From NCBI RefSeq assembly GCF_020091405.1, contig NZ_CP081903.1, positions 5,642,501 to 5,706,500 on the forward strand: 64,000 nucleotides of DNA, written 5' to 3'. A program made the translations under genes and the position numbers. How positions within the stretch are numbered: the first letter of the stretch is position 1; the number at the start of each line of letters is the position of its first letter. This document shows positions 53,232 to 61,055 of the stretch, piece after piece. The notes beneath the pieces are model-generated. The model made no database searches and was not told where the DNA came from. It saw only the letters and a list, made by a program, of their open reading frames with translations. The stretch comes from Bacteroides cellulosilyticus. GTDB lineage: Bacteria > Bacteroidota > Bacteroidia > Bacteroidales > Bacteroidaceae.

Positions 53232-53489
53232 TTACTCAGGAGTTAAAGGAGCTATTGCTTCGCCTGGCGGATCACCAATAGCACGATGGATGAGCTCCCT
53301 GCCCACATACTCTTCTTTATCCCCGCCTACGGCCGGCGTATTCAGATAATTGGGAAAGAAGAAAAGGCGCAATATGAAGAACATGATGAAGAGTTTCACC
53401 AGAATAATGAACCATAAGGTTCTCCCAAGTGTCATACCTCGGAAACCATCGACGTAAAAACGCCAGATTTTCAGGACTGTATTCTTCAT
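53232..53489 (-). CDS. DUF4492 small membrane protein of the cyd operon
   Basis: An 85-aa protein with one membrane helix (GRTLWFIILVKLFIMFFILRLFF, ~22-44) and a preceding WRFYVDGFRGMT motif characteristic of DUF4492. It always lies ahead of cydAB in Bacteroidetes and may be an accessory subunit or assembly factor. First gene of the operon, 36 bp before cydA. Confidence 0.85.
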   Translation of the reverse strand: MKNTVLKIWRFYVDGFRGMTLGRTLWFIILVKLFIMFFILRLFFFPNYLNTPAVGGDKEEYVGRELIHRAIGDPPGEAIAPLTPE

Positions 53490-53511
53490 AATAGAAAATT
53501 TATAATCATTA

Positions 53512-53544
53512 CAAATATAAAACTTTTATATATTAAATAACAAA
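53512..53544 (-). promoter_or_regulatory. Promoter of the DUF4492-cydAB operon
   Basis: The complement of 53512-53519 is a perfect TATATTTG box; TTTG (complement of 53541-53544) lies 21 bp upstream. Confidence 0.65.
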
Positions 53545-53566
53545 TAAAAGGGTAAAAAGTTAGTCA

Positions 53567-53601
53567 TCGACACAAAAAAGCATTCCGACGACGAAAAATT
53601 C
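53567..53601 (+). promoter_or_regulatory. Candidate LytTR-type direct repeats upstream of the efflux operon
   Basis: CGACxxAAAA motifs at 53568 and 53589 lie exactly 21 bp apart, ending 16 bp before the -33 box. A similar pair with the same spacing occurs at 60717 and 60738, after the operon's LytTR regulator gene. LytTR proteins typically bind direct repeats two helical turns apart. Confidence 0.5.
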
Positions 53602-53617
53602 AGAACTGTCTATCTCT

Positions 53618-53649
53618 TTTGCGGGGCATTTTCCGACACCGTATCTTCG
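53618..53649 (+). promoter_or_regulatory. Promoter of the efflux operon
   Basis: TTTG at 53618-53621, a 20-bp spacer, then TATCTTCG at 53642-53649 (one mismatch to TAnnTTTG), 31 bp before the TolC-like start. Confidence 0.6.
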
Positions 53650-53680
53650 CAAGCGTTAAACAATATAGCATAACGAAGAT

Positions 53681-55108
53681 ATGAGAAACGTAAGAAGATT
53701 GACAGTGATAACACTCTGCGTAGCAAGCGCCTGTGTCGGCAGCACGACACTGCGGGCACAGGACGCCGCTCCCATTGCATCGCAAGAGTTAACGGCATCC
53801 GATGCCGCTCCCGAAGCTGACACTGCACTTCCCGCTCAGTGGGATTTGCAGACTTGCATCGACTATGCCTTGCAACACAACATCACCCTGAAGCGTAACC
53901 GTATCAGTGCGGAAAGCGCAGAAGTAGATGTAAAAACGGCCAAGGCTGCTCTTTTTCCCAGCCTCTCGGCAAGTATCAGCCAGCGCATTGTGAACCGCCC
54001 GAACAGTGAAAGCGGTACCATCATCAGTGGCGACAACATCACCAGCAGTAGCAGTAAAACCTCGTACAACGGCAGTTATGGCATTGATGCCAACTGGACT
54101 CTTTACAACGGTAGCAAACGTCTGAACACCATCAAGCAACAGCAACTGAACAATCGCATCGCCGAGCTCAACGTTGCCGAGAGTGAAAATTCCATCGAGG
54201 AAAGCATCGCACAGATATACGTACAGATACTCTATGCCGCCGAAGCTGTGAAAGTGAACGAAAATACACTTGCCGTCAGCCAGGCCGAACGTGACCGCGG
54301 ACAGCAATTGTTGGAAGCCGGAAGCATCGCCAAGAGTGACCTTGCGCAACTGGATGCACAGGTCAGTACAGATAAATATCAGTTAGTGACGGCACAAGCC
54401 ACCCTTCAGGACTATAAACTACAACTGAAACAACTACTTGAACTGGATGGTGAAAAGGAAATGAACCTGTATCTGCCCTCACTGGGAGATGAGAATGTAT
54501 TGATACCCCTACCCACCAAGACGGATGTGTATCAAGCCGCCCTCACTTTCCGCCCGGAGATAGAGTCGGGCAAACTGAATGTTAAGGCATCCGACCTTGA
54601 CATCAGCATCGCTAAAGCGGGATATATTCCGACATTAAGCCTCAGCGCAGGTATCGGTACAACGAATGCCAACGGCAACGACTTTTCCTTCTCCGAACAG
54701 GTAAAGAATAATTGGAACAACTCACTGGGACTGACCGTAAGTATCCCCATCTTCACCAACCGTCAGACCAAGAGTGCCGTGCAAAAGGCCCGTCTGCAAA
54801 AGCAGACCAGTGAACTGGACTTGCAGGATCAGCAGAAGACTTTATACAAGACCATAGAAAACCTTTGGCTGGATGCCAACAGCGCACAGCAGCAATATGT
54901 TGCCGCTGCCGAGAAATTGCGCAGCACACAGACCAGTTACGATCTGATTCAGGAACAATTCAACCTGGGCATGAAGAATACCGTGGAACTGCTGACTGAG
55001 AAGAATAATCTGCTCAACGCACAGCAGGAAACACTGCAAGCCAAGTACATGGCAATACTGAATGCACAGTTGCTCCGCTTCTACCAGGGCGAAGGCATAC
55101 AGTTGTAA
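53681..55108 (+). CDS. TolC-family outer-membrane efflux channel
   Basis: A 475-aa protein with signal peptide (MRNVRRLTVITLCVASACVG...) and two outer-membrane efflux repeats of long helices plus strands; the first opens WDLQTCIDYALQHNITLKRNRISAESAEVDVKTAKAA-like near 55-90 and the second near 290. A Gln/Ala-rich coiled-coil (AQQQYVAAAEKLRSTQTSY) lies near 410. It forms the exit duct for the pump encoded by the next three genes. First gene of the operon. Confidence 0.92.
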   Translation: MRNVRRLTVITLCVASACVGSTTLRAQDAAPIASQELTASDAAPEADTALPAQWDLQTCIDYALQHNITLKRNRISAESAEVDVKTAKAALFPSLSASISQRIVNRPNSESGTIISGDNITSSSSKTSYNGSYGIDANWTLYNGSKRLNTIKQQQLNNRIAELNVAESENSIEESIAQIYVQILYAAEAVKVNENTLAVSQAERDRGQQLLEAGSIAKSDLAQLDAQVSTDKYQLVTAQATLQDYKLQLKQLLELDGEKEMNLYLPSLGDENVLIPLPTKTDVYQAALTFRPEIESGKLNVKASDLDISIAKAGYIPTLSLSAGIGTTNANGNDFSFSEQVKNNWNNSLGLTVSIPIFTNRQTKSAVQKARLQKQTSELDLQDQQKTLYKTIENLWLDANSAQQQYVAAAEKLRSTQTSYDLIQEQFNLGMKNTVELLTEKNNLLNAQQETLQAKYMAILNAQLLRFYQGEGIQL

Positions 55109-55207
55109 CCGTATGACGTAAACGAACCTACATGTCAGCATATTTCCCAGTAGCTCATTCGATTTCAATTCCCTGATTATCAATTATTTTAGAATAACCA
55201 GAATAAG

Positions 55208-55295
55208 GTAACGACTGAAATAGGATGAAGTAACGACTGAAATAGGATAAGGTAACGACTGATTTAGGATGAAGTAACGACTGATTCGGGAACAA
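55208..55295 (+). repeat. Four-unit 22-bp tandem repeat inside the efflux operon
   Basis: gtaacgact begins at 55208, 55230, 55252 and 55274; each unit continues gaaatagga or a variant (gatttagga). Period equals the 28169 array, and the first nine bases of its fourth unit are identical. The gap between the TolC and adaptor genes (55109-55359) holds no gene. Confidence 0.8.
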
Positions 55296-55359
55296 GGTAC
55301 AATGTAAAAATTAATTCAGAGATATAATATATCATTCAACGAGATAAGAAACATAAGGT

Positions 55360-56580
55360 ATGAATAAAAAGAAAATTATCAGCTTAGCGGTCGGAGTCAT
55401 TATTGTAGCCGGCATAGCTATTTGGGCATTTGGCGGACAAGCCAAAAAGCGGAAAGTGGTATATGAGACGGCCACCGTAGACCGCGCCAACATCTCCAAT
55501 TCCGTGACGGCCACAGGCACTATCGAACCGGTGACCGAAGTGGAAGTAGGTACACAGGTCAGCGGTATCATCGATAGGTTGTACGCAGACTATAACTCAG
55601 TAGTAACCAAAGGGCAGCTCATTGCCGAAATGGACAAAGTAACCCTGCAAAGCGAATTAGCATCGCAAAAGGCTACTTACGACGGTGCCAAAGCCGAATA
55701 TGAATATCAACAGAAGAATTACGAGCGTAACAAAGGATTGCATGAGAAACAACTCATCAGTGATACGGATTACGAGCAAAGTCTTTATAACTACCAGAAA
55801 GCAAAGAGCGCCTTCGACAGCAGTAAAGCCTCTCTGGCCAAAGCAGAGCGCAATCTGTCATACGCAACCATCACCTCTCCTATCGACGGCGTTGTCATCA
55901 GCCGCGATGTGGAAGAAGGACAGACGGTAGCTTCCGGCTTCGAAACCCCGACCCTCTTCACCATCGCTGCCGACCTGACACAGATGCAGGTAGTAGCTGA
56001 CGTGGATGAAGCCGATATAGGCGATGTGGAAGAAGGACAGCGTGTAAGTTTCACGGTAGACGCTTATCCGAATGATGTGTTCGAAGGAAAAGTGACACAG
56101 ATTCGTCTGGGAGCCACAAGCAGTTCAAGCAGCACCACTACCACCACTACGGTAGTTACTTATGAAGTAGTCATCTCCGCCCACAATCCGGACTTGAAGC
56201 TGAAACCGAGGCTGACGGCAAACATCACTATCTACACTCTGGATAAACAAGGAGTACTGAGCGTTCCGGCAAAAGCGCTGCGCTTTACGCCTGCCGTTCC
56301 ACTGGTAGGATCGAATGCAGTGGTTAAAGATTGCGAAGGTGAACATAAAGTCTGGACTCGTGAAGGTGACACATTCACTGCACACCCGGTCAGCATAGGT
56401 ATCTCTAACGGGATTGTCACCGAAATTACAGGCGGTATCAACGAAGGTACACAAATAGTATCCGATGCGGTGATTAGCACAGGTGCCGAAACCACTATAG
56501 CCGAAGGACAGGGAGATGGCGAAAGAAGTCCTTTCATGCCGGGCCCTCCGGGAAATAATAAGAAAAAGAATAGTAAATGA
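55360..56580 (+). CDS. Periplasmic adaptor of a MacAB-type tripartite efflux pump
   Basis: A 406-aa membrane-fusion protein: N-terminal anchor (IISLAVGVIIVAGIAIWAFG), lipoyl-like halves (TGTIEPVTEVEVGTQVSGI near 57 and SPIDGVVISRDVEEGQ near 175), an alpha-helical hairpin ~95-165 and beta-barrel / membrane-proximal domains. A Ser/Thr-rich insertion (SSSSSTTTTTTVVTYE) near 248 separates strands. The tail is NNKKKNSK. It bridges the MacB-like permease and the TolC channel. Confidence 0.9.
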   Translation: MNKKKIISLAVGVIIVAGIAIWAFGGQAKKRKVVYETATVDRANISNSVTATGTIEPVTEVEVGTQVSGIIDRLYADYNSVVTKGQLIAEMDKVTLQSELASQKATYDGAKAEYEYQQKNYERNKGLHEKQLISDTDYEQSLYNYQKAKSAFDSSKASLAKAERNLSYATITSPIDGVVISRDVEEGQTVASGFETPTLFTIAADLTQMQVVADVDEADIGDVEEGQRVSFTVDAYPNDVFEGKVTQIRLGATSSSSSTTTTTTVVTYEVVISAHNPDLKLKPRLTANITIYTLDKQGVLSVPAKALRFTPAVPLVGSNAVVKDCEGEHKVWTREGDTFTAHPVSIGISNGIVTEITGGINEGTQIVSDAVISTGAETTIAEGQGDGERSPFMPGPPGNNKKKNSK

Positions 56581-56584
56581 TAAT

Positions 56585-56723
56585 TTATCGCGCAAAGCGC
56601 GATAAGTAACGAGCTACAAGCTACAAGTGACAAGTACCTTTCGGCGTGATAGCCGGGCGAATTATTATTCGCCCACGAGTACAGCGCAGCAACTCGTTAC
56701 TGGTAGCTCGTAGCTCGTAACTT
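56585..56723. repeat. Heptad hairpin with a second hairpin nested in its loop
   Basis: A perfect 9-bp hairpin ttatcgcgc/gcgcgataa (56585-56605) is followed by heptad arms (gtaacgagctacaagctac... and ...gttactggtagctcgtagc). The loop contains an intruding dyad gggcgaat/attcgccc (56655-56674). It may be a composite of two repeat types in the gap between adaptor and ATPase. Confidence 0.75.
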
Positions 56724-56752
56724 AATTTATTCAACGAAACAATTCCGAAACA

Positions 56753-57499
56753 ATGAGCAAAACAGTTATAGAATTACAAAATATCCGGCGCGACTTTCAG
56801 GTGGGCGATGAAACGGTCCATGCCCTGCGTGGCGTCTCCTTCTCCATCACCGAAGGGGAGTTCGTGACCATCATGGGTACATCCGGCTCCGGTAAGTCAA
56901 CGCTGTTGAACACCCTGGGCTGCCTAGATACTCCCACCAGCGGCGAATATCTGCTGGATGGCATATCCGTACGCACCATGAGCAAACCTCAACGCGCCAT
57001 CCTGCGGAACCGGAAGATAGGCTTTGTCTTCCAGAGCTACAATCTGTTGGCAAAGACCACTGCCGTAGAGAATGTGGAATTGCCCCTGATGTACAACGCC
57101 TCCGTCTCAGCAGCCGAACGCAGGCAACGCGCCATCGAAGCCCTGCAAGCAGTGGGGCTCGGCGACCGCCTGGAACATAAGTCGAACCAGATGTCCGGTG
57201 GACAGATGCAGCGTGTAGCCATCGCCCGTGCCCTGGTGAACAACCCTGCGGTAATCCTTGCCGATGAAGCAACGGGTAATCTGGATACACGTACTTCTTT
57301 TGATATATTGGTTCTCTTCCAGAAACTGCATGCCGAAGGACGTACGATTATATTTGTCACCCATAACCCCGAAATAGCTCAATACAGTAGCCGGAATATC
57401 CGTCTGCGCGACGGGCACGTGACGGAAGATACGGTGAACCCGAAAATCCTTTCAGCGGCAGAAGCTCTGGCAGCGCTGCCAAAAAGTGATGAAGATTGA
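56753..57499 (+). CDS. ABC transporter ATP-binding protein (MacB/LolD type)
   Basis: A 248-aa ATPase: Walker A GTSGSGKSTLLN near 42-53, Q-loop VFQSYNLL near 92, signature MSGGQMQRVAIARAL near 147-161, Walker B VILADEATGNLD near 168-179 and the H-loop FVTHNPE near 203. The D-E-A-T-G-N-L-D block is usual for MacB/LolD-type transporters. It powers the permease encoded next. Confidence 0.92.
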   Translation: MSKTVIELQNIRRDFQVGDETVHALRGVSFSITEGEFVTIMGTSGSGKSTLLNTLGCLDTPTSGEYLLDGISVRTMSKPQRAILRNRKIGFVFQSYNLLAKTTAVENVELPLMYNASVSAAERRQRAIEALQAVGLGDRLEHKSNQMSGGQMQRVAIARALVNNPAVILADEATGNLDTRTSFDILVLFQKLHAEGRTIIFVTHNPEIAQYSSRNIRLRDGHVTEDTVNPKILSAAEALAALPKSDED

Positions 57500-57503
57500 T
57501 AAA

Positions 57504-57591
57504 CCAGCTACAAGCTACCAGCTACGAGTTACAAGTAGCTGCGCTGCCATGCTGCCAAGCACTCGTAGCTTGTAGCTTGTAGCCCGTAACT
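57504..57591. repeat. Heptad-repeat hairpin between ATPase and permease genes
   Basis: Left heptads ccagcta, caagcta, ccagcta, cgagtta and a matching right arm ending cccgtaacta, followed by A8. Loop core gtagctgcgctgccat is a diverged member of the family. It ends 10 bp before the permease start. Confidence 0.82.
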
Positions 57592-57601
57592 AAAAAAAAC
57601 A

Positions 57602-58822
57602 ATGAACGGAACAAACCTTTTCAAAATAGCCCTCCGCGCCCTTGCCAACAATAAGCTTCGCGCCTTCCTCACCATGCTGGGTATCATCATCGGTGTGGCA
57701 TCCGTCATCACCATGCTCGCCATCGGGCAAGGTTCGAAGAAAAGTATTCAGGCACAGATCGCGGAAATGGGTTCGAATATGATTATGATTCATCCGGGTG
57801 GTGATACGCGTGGCGGTGTCCGCCAGGATGCCTCGTCCATGCAGACACTGAAGCTGACCGATTACGAAGCCCTGCGGGATGAAACCAACTTCCTGGCAGC
57901 CGTCAGCCCCAATGTATCGTCCAGCGGACAGCTCATTGCAGGAAACAATAACTATCCTGCCTCTGTAAATGGTGTAGGTACCGAATATCTCGAAATCCGC
58001 CAGTTGAGCGTAGAGAGTGGCGAGATGTTTACCGAAGCGGACATTCAGAGTGCCGCCAAAGTCTGCATCATCGGTAAGACCATTGTGGACAACCTTTTCC
58101 CGAACGGACAGGACCCTATCGGACATATCATCCGTTTCAACCAGGTGCCCCTGCGCGTAGTGGGCGTACTTAAAGCCAAAGGCTATAACTCCATGGGTAT
58201 GGACCAGGACGAAATCGTACTGGCACCTTATACCACGGTAATGAAACGTATGCTTGCCGTCACATACCTGCAAGGTGTCTTCGCCTCCGCCCTCTCCGAG
58301 GATATGACGGATTATGCAACGGATGAAATCACCACCATCCTGCGCCGCAACCATAAGCTGAAAGAGAGTGATGACGACGACTTCACCATTCGCAGCCAAC
58401 AGGAACTCAGCACCATGCTGAACTCCACTACCGACCTGATGACGACACTTCTGGCATGTATCGCCGGTATCTCCCTGGTAGTAGGTGGTATCGGTATCAT
58501 GAACATCATGTACGTCAGCGTGACGGAGCGTACCCGTGAAATCGGTCTGCGTATGTCTGTCGGTGCCCGTGGTGTGGATATTCTCTCGCAATTCCTGATC
58601 GAGGCCATCCTTATCAGTATCACAGGTGGTATCATCGGAGTCGTCATTGGCTGCGGAGCCTCCTTCATCGTAAAGAACGTAGCCCACTGGCCTATCTACA
58701 TCCAGGCATGGAGTGTATTCCTCTCCTTCGCCGTTTGTACGGTCACCGGTGTATTCTTCGGCTGGTATCCGGCTAAGAAGGCGGCGGATCTGGACCCGAT
58801 AGAGGCTATAAGATACGAATAA
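57602..58822 (+). CDS. MacB-like ABC transporter permease
   Basis: A 406-aa protein: N-terminal membrane helix (FLTMLGIIIGVASVITMLAIGQGSK at ~20-45), a periplasmic MacB_PCD domain (~50-270) and three C-terminal helices in an FtsX domain (~285-400; VVGGIGIMNIMYVSVTERTREIGLRMSVGA near 295). The ATPase domain is a separate gene, unlike E. coli MacB. The pump probably exports a peptide or macrolide-like substrate from the periplasm. Confidence 0.92.
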   Translation: MNGTNLFKIALRALANNKLRAFLTMLGIIIGVASVITMLAIGQGSKKSIQAQIAEMGSNMIMIHPGGDTRGGVRQDASSMQTLKLTDYEALRDETNFLAAVSPNVSSSGQLIAGNNNYPASVNGVGTEYLEIRQLSVESGEMFTEADIQSAAKVCIIGKTIVDNLFPNGQDPIGHIIRFNQVPLRVVGVLKAKGYNSMGMDQDEIVLAPYTTVMKRMLAVTYLQGVFASALSEDMTDYATDEITTILRRNHKLKESDDDDFTIRSQQELSTMLNSTTDLMTTLLACIAGISLVVGGIGIMNIMYVSVTERTREIGLRMSVGARGVDILSQFLIEAILISITGGIIGVVIGCGASFIVKNVAHWPIYIQAWSVFLSFAVCTVTGVFFGWYPAKKAADLDPIEAIRYE

Positions 58823-58911
58823 ATGAAGAATGAAAAATGAAGAATGAAGAATTATGCCGCGCAGTCATATTTGTATGGAAATTCTTCATTCCTCATTCTT
58901 CATTCTTCATT
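58822..58911. repeat. Heptad-repeat hairpin, AATGAAG type
   Basis: Left arm aatgaag, aatgaaa, aatgaag, aatgaag, aatt (58822-58853). The right arm (58880-58911) is the reverse complement with two heptads varied (aatgagg). The loop is unlike the GCTACAA class. It begins on the last base of the permease stop codon. Confidence 0.85.
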
Positions 58912-58931
58912 AAAATTATTATTTTTGTAAC

Positions 58932-59990
58932 ATGATTATGCAAGACTCCCAACCTCGCCGGATTGTAGAAGTTCTCATCCACATCATCGGATGGGGAATC
59001 GTTTTCGCTTTCCCGTTTCTGCTGATGAATCGTGGCGGATTTACGATAAGCTGGGTAGACTATTTACGTCATGGCAGTGCGGTTCCGATATCATTCCTGA
59101 TCGTGTTCTACATAAACTACTGTTTCTTCATCCCTCATTTCTTATTTGAGGGACGCATCAAGCAATATGTAGTACTGAATCTTCTGCTCATACTTTGCAC
59201 AGCTGTCGGTGTACACTTTTGGCAAGATTTCATCTTCCATACGTATGTGAAACCCGAAGCTCACAAACGTCCCGGGCCTCCCAGCTGGATCTTCATCCTG
59301 CGTGATGTCTTCTCAATGGTTCTCACCGTAGGGCTGGCAGCCGCTATCCGTATGAGTGGCCGTTGGATAAAAGTAGAAGCTGCACGCCGGGAAGCCGAGA
59401 AGAGCCGTACGGAAGCGGAACTGAAAAACTTGCGTAATCAACTGAATCCGCACTTCCTGCTCAACACCCTGAACAACATCTATGCCCTTATCGCCTTCGA
59501 CAGCGATAAAGCACAAGCCGCCATTCAGGAATTAAGCCGCCTGCTGCGTCACGTCCTATACGACAACCAACAGAATTTCGTCTCTCTTGGCAAAGAGATG
59601 GATTTCATCCGCAACTACATTGAACTGATGCGCATCCGCCTCTCCGCAAACGTAACCGTAGAGACGCAAATAGATGTTCCTGCTGATAGTCGTACGGAAA
59701 TAGCCCCGCTCATTTTCATCTCCCTCATAGAGAATGCCTTCAAGCATGGCATCTCTCCCACCGAACCCAGTTTTATCCACATCCATTTCAGTGAAAGCCC
59801 CGGTCAGGTATGCTGCGAAATTACCAACAGCTACCACCCCAAAAGCCAGACTGACAAAAGTGGAAGTGGCATAGGACTGGAGCAAGTGCGGAAACGCCTG
59901 GAATTAACTTATCCCGGACAGTATGAATGGAATCAGGGAGTGAGCGATGATGGGAAAGAATATAAATCGGTTTTAAGTATTAAGTATTAA
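58932..59990 (+). CDS. LytS/YehU-type sensor histidine kinase
   Basis: A 352-aa protein with four N-terminal membrane helices (~15-145), a short coiled coil, and a His_kinase domain with RNQLNPHFLLNTLNNIYALI (His near 174), plus an HATPase domain with LIENAFKHGI near 268 and GSGIGLEQVRKRL near 316. These kinases pair with LytTR response regulators, one of which follows. Its last codons (LSIKY) are written by the TTAAGTA heptads. The trigger is probably an envelope-active compound exported by the upstream pump; that is inference. Confidence 0.92.
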   Translation: MIMQDSQPRRIVEVLIHIIGWGIVFAFPFLLMNRGGFTISWVDYLRHGSAVPISFLIVFYINYCFFIPHFLFEGRIKQYVVLNLLLILCTAVGVHFWQDFIFHTYVKPEAHKRPGPPSWIFILRDVFSMVLTVGLAAAIRMSGRWIKVEAARREAEKSRTEAELKNLRNQLNPHFLLNTLNNIYALIAFDSDKAQAAIQELSRLLRHVLYDNQQNFVSLGKEMDFIRNYIELMRIRLSANVTVETQIDVPADSRTEIAPLIFISLIENAFKHGISPTEPSFIHIHFSESPGQVCCEITNSYHPKSQTDKSGSGIGLEQVRKRLELTYPGQYEWNQGVSDDGKEYKSVLSIKY

Positions 59991-60000
59991 GTAGTAAGTA
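59973..60000. repeat. Four heptads (TTAAGTA type) spanning the kinase stop and regulator start
   Basis: ttaagta at 59973, 59980 and 59987, then gtaagta at 59994, in register up to the A of the next ATG (60000). The array contains the kinase stop codon TAA (59988-59990). Confidence 0.65.
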
Positions 60001-60701
60001 TGAATCTGACTTGTGCCATAGTAGATGACGAACCTTTAGCTTTAAATTTACTGGAAAGCTACGTCAACAAAACTCCGTTCCTGACATTGAAAGGAAAGTA
60101 TTCCAGTGCCGTACAGGCTATGAAGGAACTGCCGGATAAGCAAGTGGATTTGCTTTTCCTTGACATACAGATGCCTGAACTTAACGGTCTGGAATTCTCT
60201 AAAATGGTGGATGCACATACCCGCATCGTTTTTAGCACCGCTTTTGAGCAATATGCTATTGACGGTTATAAGGTGAATGCTTTGGATTATCTGCTAAAAC
60301 CTATTTCTTACGTAGATTTCTTGCAGGCAGCTAATAAAGCCGTACAATGGTTTGAACTATTGCAACAGCCTAAAGAAGAAATAGAAAGTATATTTGTAAA
60401 AAGTGATTATAAACTAGTACAAATAGAACTTAAAAAGATACTTTATGTAGAAGGTTTGAAGGATTATGTTAAGATTTATACAGAAGATACAGCCCGGCCT
60501 ATTTTATCGCTTATGAGTATGAAATCGATGGAGGAATTATTACCAACATCCCGTTTCATGCGGGTTCACAGATCTTATATTGTACAGAAAGAAAAAATAA
60601 GAGTTATTGATCGGGGACGAATTGTGTTTGATAAAACGTATATCCCTGTCAGCGATAGTTATAAACAGGTATTTCAAACCTTCCTGGATAAAAGGAGCTA
60701 A
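60000..60701 (+). CDS. LytTR-family response regulator
   Basis: A 233-aa protein: receiver domain with acidic pocket VDDEP near 8 and phospho-acceptor Asp55 (LLFLDIQMPELNG), switch Lys in LLKPIS near 99, then a LytTR DNA-binding domain ~130-230 (KLVQIELKKILYVEGLKDYVK, then RFMRVHRSYIV). Its start is 10 nt after the kinase stop. It probably binds the 21-bp-spaced direct repeats at 53567-53601 and 60717-60751. Confidence 0.93.
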   Translation: MNLTCAIVDDEPLALNLLESYVNKTPFLTLKGKYSSAVQAMKELPDKQVDLLFLDIQMPELNGLEFSKMVDAHTRIVFSTAFEQYAIDGYKVNALDYLLKPISYVDFLQAANKAVQWFELLQQPKEEIESIFVKSDYKLVQIELKKILYVEGLKDYVKIYTEDTARPILSLMSMKSMEELLPTSRFMRVHRSYIVQKEKIRVIDRGRIVFDKTYIPVSDSYKQVFQTFLDKRS

Positions 60702-60716
60702 GAAATAACATTCATT

Positions 60717-60751
60717 TGTCGATAAAATATCCGAATCTGTCGACAAAATAT
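60717..60751 (+). promoter_or_regulatory. Direct-repeat pair, candidate LytTR site
   Basis: tgtcgataaaatat (60717-60730) and tgtcgacaaaatat (60738-60751) differ at one position and are 21 bp apart, 16 bp after the regulator stop and 9 bp before the -33 element of the next promoter. Confidence 0.6.
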
Positions 60752-60759
60752 AATTTCCT

Positions 60760-60791
60760 ATTGCATATTAAAAAATGTTTTTTTACCTTTG
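60760..60791 (+). promoter_or_regulatory. Promoter of small RNA candidate 1
   Basis: ATTG at 60760-60763, a 20-bp spacer, then a perfect TACCTTTG at 60784-60791. No open frame begins in the next 300 bp, so the transcript is likely non-coding. Confidence 0.65.
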
Positions 60792-60798
60792 CATCGAA

Positions 60799-60908
60799 CA
60801 GATAAAGGAAGTTGTGAAACTTCCCCCAATAGAATAGTTTAGTTAAGTCTAGTTTAGTTTTTGTGTGAAGCACTTCCTCCGTGAGCGAACGACAGGAAGT
60901 GCTTTTTT
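60799..60908 (+). ncRNA. Candidate small RNA 1 (~110 nt)
   Basis: A clean transcription unit without an open frame: promoter at 60760-60791, an early hairpin GGAAGTT-gtga-AACTTCC (60807-60824), an A/T-rich centre with repeats of TAGTTT, and an intrinsic terminator (11-bp stem aagcacttcct / aggaagtgctt at 60868-60878 and 60894-60904, then T6). Placed directly downstream of direct repeats like those upstream of the efflux operon. No known RNA family is recognised. Confidence 0.55.
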
Positions 60909-61055
60909 ATTTACCGTCCGCCCAAAATCACAAGATATATAAATATCTAATATCCAAATGATTTAGATTTTTATTTATACACCCGGAGACTTTTATTTAT
61001 AACAAGTAAAAAAGAATTAGGGACATTTCTTTCAAAATTAGCTTCCTTTGCAGAT

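Noticed and set aside
55208..55295. CRISPR array
   Set aside because: Units are contiguous and diverged with no spacers; only four copies.
57590..58687. 365-aa His- and Asp-rich minus-strand frame opposite the MacB-like permease
   Set aside because: Composition (runs of D, H, T) is typical of a shadow frame; the plus strand has clear FtsX and MacB_PCD motifs.
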